NCBI RefSeq assembly: GCF_020023995.1
Contig: NZ_NRRD01000005.1
Location: 62,001 to 126,000, forward strand
Length of the DNA stretch: 64,000 nt
Direction of reading: 5' to 3'
DNA from: Rhodobacter sp. TJ_12
GTDB taxonomy: Bacteria; Pseudomonadota; Alphaproteobacteria; Rhodobacterales; Rhodobacteraceae
Below are positions 1 to 9,046 of the stretch, in pieces. Below the pieces are notes generated by a model, which was not told the DNA's origin, searched no databases, and worked only from the letters and a program-made list of their open reading frames with translations. How positions within the stretch are numbered: the stretch's first letter is position 1; every line of letters starts with the position of its first letter. The translations under genes were made by a program, and so were the position numbers.

Positions 1-492
1 CTCGCCGCCTGCTTGATGCATTCACCGCAGCTTTTGATGCTGGATGAGCCCACCGCCGGGGTGGACCCAAAGGCGCGGCGCGAATTTTGGGATGAAATTC
101 ACCACCGGGCCGCTGATGGGCTGACGGTCCTTGTCTCGACCCATTACATGGACGAGGCCGAGCGCTGTCAGCGGATCAATTACATCTCTTACGGCAAGCT
201 GATCTCGCATGGCACGGTCGATCAGGTCGTGCGCGATGCCGGGCTGACCACCGTGATCTTGCGCGGGGGGGACCTTGTGGCCGCCCAAAAGCAGCTTTTG
301 GGCCAGGATGGGGTCGATCAGATCGCGCCTTATGGCACCGATCTGCATGTGATCGGGCGCGATGGCGCGGCCCTGCGCCACGCCGCGCAAGCAGTGGCAA
401 AAAACACCGGAGCCAGCGTCACCGATGCCGACACCAGTCTGGAAGATGTGTTCATCCAGCTTATGGGGGCCTCAAAGGACAATATGGAATGA
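1..492 (+). CDS. ABC transporter ATP-binding protein (3' end only)
   Basis: Only the last 163 codons are in the window; the gene starts to the left. The visible part begins just after the ABC signature and shows Walker B plus D-loop (LMLDEPTAGVDP), then the H-loop (STHYMDEAERC) that closes the ATP site. The tail has the small C-terminal domain of exporter ATPases of the YbhF/DrrA kind, ending in the typical SLEDVFIQLMG. It should energise the membrane protein encoded directly downstream: the stop overlaps that start by four bases (ATGA), so the two are co-translated. The substrate cannot be read from the sequence; relatives export drugs, lipids or polysaccharides. Family call is secure, transported compound unknown. 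Confidence 0.93.
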   Translation, partial: LAACLMHSPQLLMLDEPTAGVDPKARREFWDEIHHRAADGLTVLVSTHYMDEAERCQRINYISYGKLISHGTVDQVVRDAGLTTVILRGGDLVAAQKQLLGQDGVDQIAPYGTDLHVIGRDGAALRHAAQAVAKNTGASVTDADTSLEDVFIQLMGASKDNME

Positions 493-1625
493 AACGCTTT
501 CTGTCCTTGCGCCGCTTGATCACCATCATCCGCAAAGAAGCGGTGCAGATGCGCCGCGACCGGATCACTTTCGCGATGATGCTGGGCGTGCCCTTGATGC
601 AGCTTTTGCTGTTTGGTTTTGCGATCAACAATGACCCAAAGGGCCTGCCCGCCGCACTCGTGGCCACGGCGCAAGATCGGTTTAGCCGGTCCATGGTCAG
701 CGCGCTGGAACTGACGGGCTATTATCGATTCACCCATCCTTATGTCTCTGCCGCAGAAGCGGAAGAATTGATGGCCACGGGGCAGGTCAGCTTTGTGGTC
801 ACCATGCCATCCGATTTTGGCACCAAGGTTTTGCGCGGCGAGCATCCGCAGATCTTGATCGAGGCCGATGCCACAGACCCTTCCGTTGCCTCGGGCGCGA
901 TTTCCACTTTGGGCACCGTGGCCGCGCAGGCCCTTTTGCGCGAAAGCGGCTCTAACACGGCTGAAAATGCCACTTCCGCCAACCAAGTCGATGTCGTGGT
1001 GCACCGCCGCTACAACCCCGAAGGTGTCACCCAATACAACATCGTGCCCGGCCTTCTGGGCGTGATCTTGCAAATGACGATGGTGATGATGACGGCGATG
1101 GCGCTGACCCGCGAGGTGGAGCGCGGCACGATGGAAAACCTGCTGTCCATGCCCGTCACGCCGATTGAGGTAATGCTGGGCAAGGTGCTCCCTTATTTTA
1201 TTGTCGGCGCGGTACAAGTCTCGGTCGTGCTGATCGCGGCGCAGCTTCTGTTTGGCGTGCCGTTCTTTGGCAGCTTGTGGCTGCTCCTGCTGGGTGTCTT
1301 CATCTTTGTGATGGCGCTGGTGGTGCTGGGTTATGTCTTTTCCACGCTGGCGCGCACGCAAATGCAGGCGATGCAGCTCACCTTCTTTTACTTCCTGCCC
1401 TCGATCTTGCTGTCGGGCTTCATGTTCCCGTTTCGCGGCATGCCGATTTGGGCGCAATGGCTTGGGGAAACGCTGCCGCTCACCCATTTTCTGCGGCTCA
1501 TCCGGGCGGTGATGTTGAAAGGGGCGAGCCTTGGCGAGGTGGCGCAGCCCCTACTAACGCTGACGGGCTTTGCCTTTGTGTTTTCGCTTCTGGCGCTCAG
1601 CCGGTTTCGCCAAACGCTGGATTGA
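489..1625 (+). CDS. ABC-2 type transporter permease
   Basis: Inner-membrane subunit (378 aa) of the exporter with the preceding ATPase. It has the YhhJ/YbhR layout: one N-terminal transmembrane segment (about residues 29-48), a large extracytoplasmic domain of about 140 residues, then five or six hydrophobic segments in the C-terminal half starting near NIVPGLLGVIL. The sequence TREVERGTMENLLSMPVTP, on the cytoplasmic loop after the second membrane span, is typical of this family. Members usually work as a dimer, or as a pair of homologous permeases; a second permease is not visible downstream because the operon ends here at a strong terminator. Substrate unknown. Confidence 0.93.
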   Translation: MKRFLSLRRLITIIRKEAVQMRRDRITFAMMLGVPLMQLLLFGFAINNDPKGLPAALVATAQDRFSRSMVSALELTGYYRFTHPYVSAAEAEELMATGQVSFVVTMPSDFGTKVLRGEHPQILIEADATDPSVASGAISTLGTVAAQALLRESGSNTAENATSANQVDVVVHRRYNPEGVTQYNIVPGLLGVILQMTMVMMTAMALTREVERGTMENLLSMPVTPIEVMLGKVLPYFIVGAVQVSVVLIAAQLLFGVPFFGSLWLLLLGVFIFVMALVVLGYVFSTLARTQMQAMQLTFFYFLPSILLSGFMFPFRGMPIWAQWLGETLPLTHFLRLIRAVMLKGASLGEVAQPLLTLTGFAFVFSLLALSRFRQTLD

Positions 1626-1652
1626 AAAGGGCCGCCTTTGCGGCGGCCCTTT
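1626..1652. terminator. bidirectional intrinsic terminator between ABC permease and xylA
   Basis: An 11-bp perfect stem (AAAGGGCCGCC / GGCGGCCCTTT) with a 5-base loop sits one base after the permease stop and six bases before the xylA stop. The A-run on one side and T-run on the other make it usable from both directions, as expected for convergent genes. Confidence 0.9.
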
Positions 1653-1658
1653 CGTGGC

Positions 1659-2960
1659 TCAAACGAACCGATTCCAGAGGTTTTCAAGCCGTTCTTGGCG
1701 GCCTGAACGCGGCTCGGGATTGATGCCTTTCTCGCGCACCAAAGCCTCGATACTGGCTAGATCTGAACCAAGCATCGCTTGCGCCTCGGGCGTGTCCCAG
1801 CCCGCATAACGCGCGGCCCTGTTCGCTTCGAGACTGCCATCTTCCAAAAGCGCCGCTGCGGCCTTGAGCGCGCGGGCGCAGACATCCATCGCCCCCGCAT
1901 GGGCCAAGATCAGATCTTCCGCGTCAAGCGATTGACGGCGCAGTTTTGCATCAAAGTTGGTGCCGCCGGTGGTAAACCCGCCCGCTTTCAAAATCTCATA
2001 GTAAGCGCGGGCAATCTCGGGCACAGAATCCGGGAATTGGTCGGTATCCCAGCCCGATTGATAATCGTTCCGGTTCATGTCGATCGAGCCCAAAATGCCC
2101 AGCGAAGCCGCAAGCGCCAGTTCATGCTCAAAGCTATGCCCCGCCAAAATCGCATGGCCCTGCTCGATGTTCAGCTTCACCTCGTTCTCTAGGCCAAAGC
2201 GCTTGAGGAAGCCGTAAACCGTGGCAACATCATAGTCATATTGATGCTTGGAGGGTTCTTGCGGTTTTGGCTCGATCAAGATCGTGCCTTTGAAGCCGAT
2301 CTTGTGCTTATACTCGACCACCATCTGCAAGAACCGCCCGGCATGTTCCGCCTCGCGCGTCAAATCTGTGTTGAGCAGCGTCTCATAGCCTTCGCGCCCG
2401 CCCCAAAGCACATAGTTCTGCCCACCCAGCTTGTGGGTGGCATCCATGCAGGTTTTCACCGTCGCCGCCGACCAGGCAAACACATCCGGGTCGGGGTTGG
2501 TCGCCGCGCCCGACATGAAGCGGCGGTGGCTAAACAGGTTTGCCGTGCCCCAAAGCAGCTTGGTGCTCGACCCGTCCATCTTCTCACCGATGTAATCGAC
2601 GATGGTTTGCAGGTTGCGGGTATTTTCGGCGAAATCCGCGCCTTCGGGGCGAATATCAGCATCGTGGAAGCAGAAGAACGGCGCTTGCAAGATATCGAAC
2701 ATCTCAAAGGCCACATCGGCTTTCAGCTTGGCCAGTTCAATCGTGTCACCAAACCACGGGCGCTGGAAGGTTTGCCCGCCAAACGGGTCGCCACCCGGCC
2801 AAGCAAAGCTGTGCCACCACGCCACGGCAAAGCGCAGATGCTCTGCCATGGTTTTGCCCGCCACGACTTCTTCGGGGTTGTAGTGGCGGAAGGCGAATTC
2901 GTTCGTCGTCTCCGGCCCCTCGTAGCGGATTTGCGGGATACCCTTGAAGAAATCGGTCAT
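1659..2960 (-). CDS. xylA: xylose isomerase
   Basis: Converts D-xylose to D-xylulose, the first step of the isomerase route, in the cytoplasm with two divalent metals. At 433 aa it is a class II (long) enzyme. Visible active-site elements are [13 protein letters not shown] (catalytic His and Asp), the [13 protein letters not shown] stretch with metal-binding Glu, [18 protein letters not shown] and the metal-binding [16 protein letters not shown] near the C-terminus. It is the last gene of the leftward xyl operon. Its start overlaps the xylB stop by four bases (ATGA), and an intrinsic terminator follows. Expression is likely controlled by the ROK repressor at 7778. Confidence 0.98.
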   Translation of the reverse strand: MTDFFKGIPQIRYEGPETTNEFAFRHYNPEEVVAGKTMAEHLRFAVAWWHSFAWPGGDPFGGQTFQRPWFGDTIELAKLKADVAFEMFDILQAPFFCFHDADIRPEGADFAENTRNLQTIVDYIGEKMDGSSTKLLWGTANLFSHRRFMSGAATNPDPDVFAWSAATVKTCMDATHKLGGQNYVLWGGREGYETLLNTDLTREAEHAGRFLQMVVEYKHKIGFKGTILIEPKPQEPSKHQYDYDVATVYGFLKRFGLENEVKLNIEQGHAILAGHSFEHELALAASLGILGSIDMNRNDYQSGWDTDQFPDSVPEIARAYYEILKAGGFTTGGTNFDAKLRRQSLDAEDLILAHAGAMDVCARALKAAAALLEDGSLEANRAARYAGWDTPEAQAMLGSDLASIEALVREKGINPEPRSGRQERLENLWNRFV

Positions 2961-4393
2961 GTCAGTCCTCGGATTGCGGCCTGCGCCGCGCGGTAGCGGG
3001 CATGGCCTTCGTCAAATGCCGCACGCAAGCCTGAAACAGGCTCTATTACGGCTGAAATCGTGGGTTGGTGCGCCACTTCGGTGCCTGCGCCCGTGGCGGC
3101 CATCAGGGCCAAACGGGCCGCGCCAAAGGCGCCGCCAAAATCCCCCGCCACGGGCAGAGAAACCGGCGTGCCCAACGCGGTGGCAATCGCCTCGCACCAA
3201 TAGCGCGATTTGGAGCCGCCGCCGACGGCCAGCAGGCTTTCAATCTGCGTGCCCGTCGCCGCCAAAGCATCGCGGCAATCGCGAATGGCATAGGTCACGC
3301 CTTCCAGAACCGCGCGGGTGGCCCCCTCGCGGTCGGTCGCATGCTCAAGCCCGATAAACGCCCCGCGAATGGCGGCATCATTCAGCGGTGTGCGCTCGCC
3401 CCCCAAATAGGGCAGAAACAGGGTCTTTGCCGGGGCTTCCAACGCGTTCAGATCCGCCGTCAACGCCTGCGGTTCGGCCCCTACCAAACGCGCATACCAA
3501 TTCAGCGCATCGGTGGCCGACAAGATCACCCCCATCTGGTGCCATGTGCCGGGCAGCGCGTGGCAAAAGGTGTGCACAGCGGTCGCGGCATCGGGCTGAT
3601 AGCCGTCATTGGCCGCGAACAGCACGCCCGAGGTGCCAAGGCTGACAAACGCCTGCCCCGCCTTCACAACCCCCACACCAATGCCAGAGGCGGCATTGTC
3701 GCCGCCGCCACCGGCGACCACAGCACCAGAAGGAATGCCGAACCGGTCCGCCAATTCCGGGCGGAGTAGACCCGAAACCTCGGCCCCTTCGACCAGTCGC
3801 GGCATCTGATCGCGGCGCATGCCCGAGGCACTAAGCAACTCTTCCGACCAATCGCGTTTGCCAACATCCAGCCAAGCGGTGCCCGCCGCATCGGACATCT
3901 CCGCCACATGCTCGCCCGTCAGCCACAGCCGCAGATAGTCTTTTGGCAAAAGCACCTTGGCGACGCGGGCGAAAATAGCGGGTTCATGCTTGGCGACCCA
4001 AACCAGCTTCGGCGCGGTGAATCCGGGAAAGACGATATTGCCCGAAAGCGCGCGGAAGATCGGCTGCGCATCAAGTTCTGCCGCCTCCACATGCGAGCGG
4101 GTATCGTTCCACAAAATGCACGGGCGCAGCACATCATCCGAAGCATCAAGCAATGTTGCCCCGTGCATTTGCCCCGAAAGGCCGATGCCGCGCAAACTGC
4201 CCAAACCAAACCCAGCCAGCTCCGCCAGCACTTTTTCTGCGGCCCCGATCCAATCTGCCGGCGCCTGTTCGGACCAGCCCTCATACGGGCGCGACACGCT
4301 CAGCGGCGCGGTTGCCTCGGCCAGAACCTTTTGATCCGCGTCGATCAAAATGCCCTTCAGCCCAGACGTGCCCAGATCGAGACCAAGATACAT
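2957..4393 (-). CDS. xylB: xylulokinase
   Basis: FGGY-family sugar kinase (478 aa) that phosphorylates D-xylulose to xylulose 5-phosphate for the pentose phosphate pathway. The N-terminal ATPase fold starts [15 protein letters not shown] and carries [13 protein letters not shown], which is characteristic of xylulokinases; the C-terminal half contains the FGGY-type [14 protein letters not shown] and the adenosine-binding glycine-rich AVGGGSKS. It sits between the transporter ATPase gene and xylA with overlaps at both ends, so it is translationally coupled. The gene contains one exact copy of the dispersed 13-bp palindrome (3035-3047), which encodes the residues IEPVS with unusual codons. Confidence 0.97.
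   Translation of the reverse strand: MYLGLDLGTSGLKGILIDADQKVLAEATAPLSVSRPYEGWSEQAPADWIGAAEKVLAELAGFGLGSLRGIGLSGQMHGATLLDASDDVLRPCILWNDTRSHVEAAELDAQPIFRALSGNIVFPGFTAPKLVWVAKHEPAIFARVAKVLLPKDYLRLWLTGEHVAEMSDAAGTAWLDVGKRDWSEELLSASGMRRDQMPRLVEGAEVSGLLRPELADRFGIPSGAVVAGGGGDNAASGIGVGVVKAGQAFVSLGTSGVLFAANDGYQPDAATAVHTFCHALPGTWHQMGVILSATDALNWYARLVGAEPQALTADLNALEAPAKTLFLPYLGGERTPLNDAAIRGAFIGLEHATDREGATRAVLEGVTYAIRDCRDALAATGTQIESLLAVGGGSKSRYWCEAIATALGTPVSLPVAGDFGGAFGAARLALMAATGAGTEVAHQPTISAVIEPVSGLRAAFDEGHARYRAAQAAIRGLT
3035..3047. repeat. dispersed palindrome AACAG-GCT-CTATT, copy in xylB
   Basis: Exact match to the consensus AAYAG-N3-CTRTT inside the coding sequence of xylB. It is the leftmost strong copy of the motif described in the findings. 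Confidence 0.6.
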
Positions 4394-5154
4394 CAGACCA
4401 TCCCCCCATCTGGTTTTTTGCCCAAGATGATCATGCCCAGAATGTCTTCATCTGTGACCTCATTCACATTCACCGTGCCGACAAGCTGGCCATTCTTCAT
4501 GACCGAGGCGCGGTCGCACAGCTTCATGACGTTATGAATGTCATGCTCAATCAAGAAGATGCCCAAGCCTTGGGCCTTCAGTTCCTGAATAAGCTCTGCC
4601 ACCATCTGGGTTTCATGCGGACCGAGCGCCGCGGTTGGCTCATCCATGATCAGGATCTTGGCGTTGAAATAGACCGCGCGCGCAATCGCCACCGATTGCC
4701 GCTGGCCGCCCGAAAGCGCCTTCACCGGCTCTTTGAATTTGCGGAAATTGGGGTTGAGACGGCCCATGATCTTGCGCGTCTCGGCCTCCATCTGCGCATC
4801 GTCAACAAAGCCCATGGGCGTTACCAACTCACGCCCGAGGAATAGGTTCGAGGCCGCATCGAGGTTATCGGCCAGCGCGAGCGTCTGGTAGATCGTCTCG
4901 ATGTTGTAGCGGCGCGCATCGCGCGGATTACGAATCTCGGCCTTGTTGCCGTTGATATAAATCGCGCCGCTGTCCATTTGATAAGCGCCCGACAGGCACT
5001 TGATCAGGGTCGATTTGCCCGCACCGTTGTGGCCCAGCAGGCCCACAACTTCGCCCGGATAGAGATCAACCGTGACATGATCGACTGCCTTGATCCCGCC
5101 AAAGGCAATGGAAACATCGCGCAGTTCGACAAGCGGGGTTTCTTGAATGCTCAT
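4393..5154 (-). CDS. sugar ABC transporter ATP-binding protein, single domain
   Basis: Cytoplasmic ATPase of the xylose importer encoded by this operon. The 253-aa chain has one complete nucleotide-binding domain: Walker [11 protein letters not shown]-loop in YQTLAL, signature LSGGQRQS, Walker [12 protein letters not shown] and switch His in IEHDIH. Classical XylG/RbsA/MglA proteins are about 500 aa with two fused domains, so this is the half-size form found with alphaproteobacterial sugar transporters such as FrcA; it would act as a homodimer. It overlaps the permease gene by four bases upstream and xylB by one base downstream. Xylose specificity is inferred from the operon only, so I give no symbol. 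Confidence 0.94.
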   Translation of the reverse strand: MSIQETPLVELRDVSIAFGGIKAVDHVTVDLYPGEVVGLLGHNGAGKSTLIKCLSGAYQMDSGAIYINGNKAEIRNPRDARRYNIETIYQTLALADNLDAASNLFLGRELVTPMGFVDDAQMEAETRKIMGRLNPNFRKFKEPVKALSGGQRQSVAIARAVYFNAKILIMDEPTAALGPHETQMVAELIQELKAQGLGIFLIEHDIHNVMKLCDRASVMKNGQLVGTVNVNEVTDEDILGMIILGKKPDGGMV

Positions 5155-6440
5155 ACCTTTTCCCCCGTGCGCTTGCGGTATTGAATGTCGATCCAGACGG
5201 CCAGCACCAGCACGCCGCCAACCACGATGTTTTGGAACGGCGCATCTACGCCCACCATCGCCATGCCCGATTGCAGCGATTGCATGATGATTGCGCCCAG
5301 AACCGCGCCATAGATCGTGCCGATGCCACCCGCCAAAGCGGTGCCGCCAATGACCGCCGCCGCGATCACGCGCAACTCATCCAGCGTGCCGATATCATTG
5401 GTGTGGTTGGCCAAACGCGCTTGCGCCACCATCGCCGAAATCGCGCATAGCACCCCCATCAGGGTGAAAATCTTCACCGTCAGCATCCGCGTATTGATGC
5501 CCGAAAGCTCTGCCGCATCGGGGTTGCCCCCGGCGGCAAAAATATAGCGCCCCAACCGCGTGCGCTGGGCCAAAAGCGTCATCGCCACGGCAATGACGAT
5601 CAGCAGCAGCACCGAGATCGGCAGACCATAATAGGCGGTGAACCCTTCGGGCATGACCTCGCCCGCTTCGGCGAATTGCCGTTTGAGCCGCCCGATCGGA
5701 ATTTCATAGCTGTTCAGCAGCGCGACAAAGCCCATGATCGACATAACGGCAATGCCCATCAGCACGCCTTCGGCCCACATTGGCTTGACCGGAAATTCAT
5801 GCCGGATCTTGGCTTGGCGGGCCCGCCACAGCACGAACACCGCCAAAACAGAAAAGATTGCGCCCAAAACCCACGACATGGTGGCGCCGATCGTGCCCTC
5901 GACCCCACCGACCAGGCGGAAGGTCGGGTCCAGCGGGCCCAGCGTTTGCCCATCGGTCAGATACCAGCCGACGTTGCGCCAAATCAGCAGCCCCCCCAGC
6001 GTGACGATAAAGGCCGGAATGCGCTGATAGCCGATCAGCCACCCATTGAACGCGCCGATCACCGCCCCGGTCACGATGCCGCCGATCACGGTCAGCGGCA
6101 TGATCAGCGGATGGCCAAGGCCGAAATATTGCGGCAGCAATTGCACCTGCAACACCCCCATCACGGCGGAGCACATGGCCAAAACCGCGCCCACCGACAA
6201 ATCGATGTGGCGCGTCACGATCACGAAAACCATCCCCGTCGCCATGATCGCCACCGAAACGGTCTGGATCGACAGGTTGAAGATGTTGCGGGGGGTCAAA
6301 AAGCGCCCATCGGTGAACACGTTGAAGACAAGGCAGATCAAGACGAAAGCGCCGATCATGCCCAAAAGCCGCGTGTCTACCTCTAGCGATTGCAACAGCG
6401 ACCGCTTCGGGGCCGCCTCTTGCGGGGCCGAGTTGTTCAT
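5151..6440 (-). CDS. xylH: xylose ABC transporter permease
   Basis: Membrane channel subunit (429 aa, BPD_transp_2 family) of the CUT2-type sugar importer. About ten or more hydrophobic segments are visible, including the conserved [13 protein letters not shown] and the [22 protein letters not shown] region near the C-terminus that contacts the ATPase. The length fits XylH better than the shorter ribose permeases (about 320 aa), and the insert around residues 200-250 is typical of XylH. The gene follows the binding-protein gene after 89 bases holding a stem-loop, and overlaps the ATPase gene by four bases. Confidence 0.93.
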   Translation of the reverse strand: MNNSAPQEAAPKRSLLQSLEVDTRLLGMIGAFVLICLVFNVFTDGRFLTPRNIFNLSIQTVSVAIMATGMVFVIVTRHIDLSVGAVLAMCSAVMGVLQVQLLPQYFGLGHPLIMPLTVIGGIVTGAVIGAFNGWLIGYQRIPAFIVTLGGLLIWRNVGWYLTDGQTLGPLDPTFRLVGGVEGTIGATMSWVLGAIFSVLAVFVLWRARQAKIRHEFPVKPMWAEGVLMGIAVMSIMGFVALLNSYEIPIGRLKRQFAEAGEVMPEGFTAYYGLPISVLLLIVIAVAMTLLAQRTRLGRYIFAAGGNPDAAELSGINTRMLTVKIFTLMGVLCAISAMVAQARLANHTNDIGTLDELRVIAAAVIGGTALAGGIGTIYGAVLGAIIMQSLQSGMAMVGVDAPFQNIVVGGVLVLAVWIDIQYRKRTGEKV

Positions 6441-6495
6441 GGGGGTATCCGATTGCTGACGGGTCGCGCTGCGGCGCCTTTACGGGGCCGAACAA

Positions 6496-6518
6496 GGGCG
6501 GCCCTGCACAGGCCGCCC
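6496..6518 (-). terminator. intercistronic stem-loop between xylF and xylH
   Basis: Perfect 8-bp stem (GGGCGGCC / GGCCGCCC) with a 7-base loop, 11 bases after the xylF stop. It lacks a good T-run on the minus strand. Such hairpins after binding-protein genes commonly stabilise the upstream message and reduce read-through, giving more binding protein than permease; that role is inference here. Confidence 0.6.
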
Positions 6519-6529
6519 CAGGATTCAGA

Positions 6530-7549
6530 TCAGTTGCAGGGCGCCGGGCCGTTGGAAACGCCCTGGCACAGCGTTTCTTGCGAGATCCAGCCCGCATCCA
6601 CGACCACGCTCAGATTGTCTTGGGTGATTGGAACGGGCGCCAAGAACTTGGCCGTCATCATGGTGCCGGAGGGAGAGGTCCATTCCACCGCGCCATCAAC
6701 ATCGCTCATCGCGGCGCCGCCCGCCATCGACACGGCAATTTCGGCCGCCGCTTTGCCCAGCTCGCGCGAGTCTTTCCAAACCGACACGGTCTGCGTGCCC
6801 AGCGCAATGCGGTTCAGCGCGGCGTGGTCACCATCTTGGCCAGAAACCGGAACCACCATACCTTGCGCCGAAAGCGCGGCCACCGCGCCACCGGCGGTGC
6901 CATCGTTCGAGGCCACAACCGCATCGACATTGTTGTCATTCGCGGTCAGGATTTGTTCCATGTTGCGCTGCGCATTCGCGGGCAGCCAGCCATCGGTATA
7001 GGCTTCGCCCACAATGGTGATATCGCCCGCGTCAATCGCGGCTTGCAGCACCTCTTGCTGACCGCCGCGCAGGAAATCCGCGTTCGGGTCGGTGGGCGAG
7101 CCCTTGATCATCACATAATTGCCGGTGGGCGCTTTTTCGAACACGGCACGCGCTTGCATCCGGCCCACTTCGACATTGTCGAAGGTCAGGTAAAAGGCGC
7201 GCGGGTCTTCGATCAGACGGTCATAGGCAATGACCGGAATCCCTTCATCGGCCGCCGCTTGCACCGCCGGGCCAATGGCGGCCGTGTCTTGTGCCAGCAC
7301 GATCAGCGCATCCACACCCTGCGCCATCAAAGATTCAATATCCGACAATTGCTTGGCCGAGGACGATTGCGCATCGGCGGAAACATAGGTCGCACCGGCA
7401 GCCTCCAATGCCGATTTGATCGCCGCTTCATCGGTTTTCCAGCGCTCTTCTTGAAAGTTTGACCAAGACACGCCAACGGTCATGTCGGCATAGGCTGTGG
7501 TGGCAAGGCCGGCCGTCAGCGCGACGGCAGCCAAAAGGGGTTTATACAT
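6530..7549 (-). CDS. xylF: xylose-binding periplasmic protein
   Basis: Periplasmic sugar-binding component (339 aa) of the ABC importer, Peripla_BP_4 family. The start is ATG at 7549: it has a GGGAGGAAGA ribosome-binding site and gives a clean signal peptide (MYKPLLAAVALTAGLATTAYA, cleaved before DMTVGVSW). A longer frame continues upstream without a stop, but it would cross the divergent promoter region. XylF-like sequences include NFQEERWKTDEAAIK near the N-terminus, VIAYDRLIED in the middle and AVVASNDGTAGGAV in the second lobe. First gene of the xyl operon, and so likely the one most directly controlled by the operator region upstream. Confidence 0.95.
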   Translation of the reverse strand: MYKPLLAAVALTAGLATTAYADMTVGVSWSNFQEERWKTDEAAIKSALEAAGATYVSADAQSSSAKQLSDIESLMAQGVDALIVLAQDTAAIGPAVQAAADEGIPVIAYDRLIEDPRAFYLTFDNVEVGRMQARAVFEKAPTGNYVMIKGSPTDPNADFLRGGQQEVLQAAIDAGDITIVGEAYTDGWLPANAQRNMEQILTANDNNVDAVVASNDGTAGGAVAALSAQGMVVPVSGQDGDHAALNRIALGTQTVSVWKDSRELGKAAAEIAVSMAGGAAMSDVDGAVEWTSPSGTMMTAKFLAPVPITQDNLSVVVDAGWISQETLCQGVSNGPAPCN

Positions 7550-7623
7550 GTCTTCCTCCCGTTTTTGGCCCTTGCGAGCCGACCGGCGGATTCGCCGGAA
7601 TACAAAAAGGATGGGCGCAATAA

Positions 7624-7643
7624 TTTTAGTTGTCAAAATAAAA
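7624..7643. promoter_or_regulatory. candidate operator/promoter between xylF and the ROK repressor gene
   Basis: The 228-base divergent region has one markedly AT-rich stretch with an imperfect dyad: TTTTA at 7624-7628 and TAAAA at 7639-7643 separated by 10 bases. On the minus strand the spacer contains TTGACA (7636-7631), a perfect -35 hexamer directed at xylF; no convincing -10 lies 17 bases further on. A repressor bound to the dyad would cover that -35. This is a candidate only. Confidence 0.4.
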
Positions 7644-7777
7644 ATACGCGCCAAGAATGACAGAATGCGGTATTTCCCGACAATAACGCTGCGTCGCGGC
7701 ATATTTCTGGCGCTTTTCAGGGCGCATCTTGCTGCAAGCGCATTGTTTTGTTTACTTGGCGAAAGAAAGATGCGGGC

Positions 7778-9046
7778 ATGAGAAAGGTTTCCACCATCGG
7801 GCGCGGCTCTGTGGGCTGCGGCCCGCTGATCCAGCCGCTCTCTGATACCGGGCGCCCGCTGCGCCAGCAGATCTTTGAGCGTGTCCGCGCCGCGGGCCAA
7901 ATGGCGCGGGTCGGACTGGCCAAGGAATTGTGCATTTCCCCCGCCTCGGTCACCACGATCACATCGGAATTGATCGAAGCTGGGCTGCTCGAAGAGGTGC
8001 AGGCCAGCCGTGATGGTGAAACCGCGCGCGGACGCCCCGCCGTGGCGCTGCGCGTGCCCCCAAACCGCCGGCTTGTCGTGGGGATCAAACTTTCTGACCG
8101 CGAGCATACCGCCGTGCTGGTGGATTTCGCAGGCAATCTGATCGCGGGCGAGGCGATCCCGCGCAGCCCGGGCGCACTGGCGCTGGATTCGATCTTGGAC
8201 GCCGCCGAACGGCTTTTGGATCGGGTCTGCGCCAAAGGCGGCGTCTCGCGCGACCGGATTGAGGCCTTGGGCCTCGGCGTGCCCGGTTTCGTCGATGGCG
8301 ACAGCGGCGTGGTGCATTGGTCGCCCATTCTTTCCAGCCGCCATGTCGCGCTTCAGGCCGCCTTGCACGCGCGTCTGGGGCTAAGTGTTTTCATCGATAA
8401 TGACGCCAATCTTGTGACACTGGCCGAACTGTGGTTCGGCGCCGGACGGCGATTGTCTGACTTTGCCGTGGTCACGATTGAACATGGCGTGGGCATGGGC
8501 TTTGTGATCAACCACCGGCTCTATCGCGGCGCACGCGGCATGGGGATGGAATTGGGCCATACCAAGGTGCAATTGGATGGCGCCTTGTGCCGGTGTGGCC
8601 AGCGCGGTTGCCTAGAGGCCTATATTGCCGATTACGCGCTGGTGCGCGAGGCGCAGACCGCGCTGAACCTGCCCTTGGGCGAAATGCAATCCGTGGGCGT
8701 GATGCTGGAAAGCCTGTTTGATCATGCCAAGGCGGGCAATGCGGCGGCGCGGTCAATCTTTCGCCGCGCGGGGCGCTATTTGGCGGTGGGGCTTTCCAAT
8801 ATCGTCAACCTGTTCGACCCGGCGCTGATCATATTGTCGGGCGAGCGGATGCGGTATGATTACCTTTATGCCTCCGAAACGCTGTCGGAAATGCATGCGA
8901 TGATGCTCGATACCGGGCGCGACGCACCGCAGATTGAAACTCATGCTTGGGGCGATCTGCTTTGGGCGCATGGCGCGGCGGCGCTGGCCCTGCATGAGCT
9001 GACCGAACAATGGCTGGGCCCCAGCCGGGATATGGCGGCGCAATGA
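7778..9046 (+). CDS. xylR: ROK-family transcriptional regulator, probable xylose repressor
   Basis: Predicted DNA-binding repressor of the divergent xyl operon. The N-terminal winged helix-turn-helix covers about residues 25-75 (ARVGLAKELCISPASVTTITSELIEAGLL). The ROK sugar-kinase-like domain follows, starting LVVGIKLSDREH. The zinc-binding signature CRCGQRGCLEAY is present, as in Mlc/NagC/XylR, and supports inducer-controlled DNA binding. I chose ATG 7778 (422 aa) with GAAAGA upstream; a TTG 30 bases earlier would keep the frame but has poorer spacing. The stop overlaps the next gene by four bases, so the secreted propeller protein may be co-transcribed with the repressor. Specificity is inferred from position; symbol given on that basis. 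Confidence 0.88.
   Translation: MRKVSTIGRGSVGCGPLIQPLSDTGRPLRQQIFERVRAAGQMARVGLAKELCISPASVTTITSELIEAGLLEEVQASRDGETARGRPAVALRVPPNRRLVVGIKLSDREHTAVLVDFAGNLIAGEAIPRSPGALALDSILDAAERLLDRVCAKGGVSRDRIEALGLGVPGFVDGDSGVVHWSPILSSRHVALQAALHARLGLSVFIDNDANLVTLAELWFGAGRRLSDFAVVTIEHGVGMGFVINHRLYRGARGMGMELGHTKVQLDGALCRCGQRGCLEAYIADYALVREAQTALNLPLGEMQSVGVMLESLFDHAKAGNAAARSIFRRAGRYLAVGLSNIVNLFDPALIILSGERMRYDYLYASETLSEMHAMMLDTGRDAPQIETHAWGDLLWAHGAAALALHELTEQWLGPSRDMAAQ

Noticed and set aside
6530-8368. 612-codon open frame through xylF and the divergent promoter
   Set aside because: Only the part below 7549 has a ribosome-binding site, signal peptide and family similarity; the rest is the antisense of xylR and an AT-rich promoter region.
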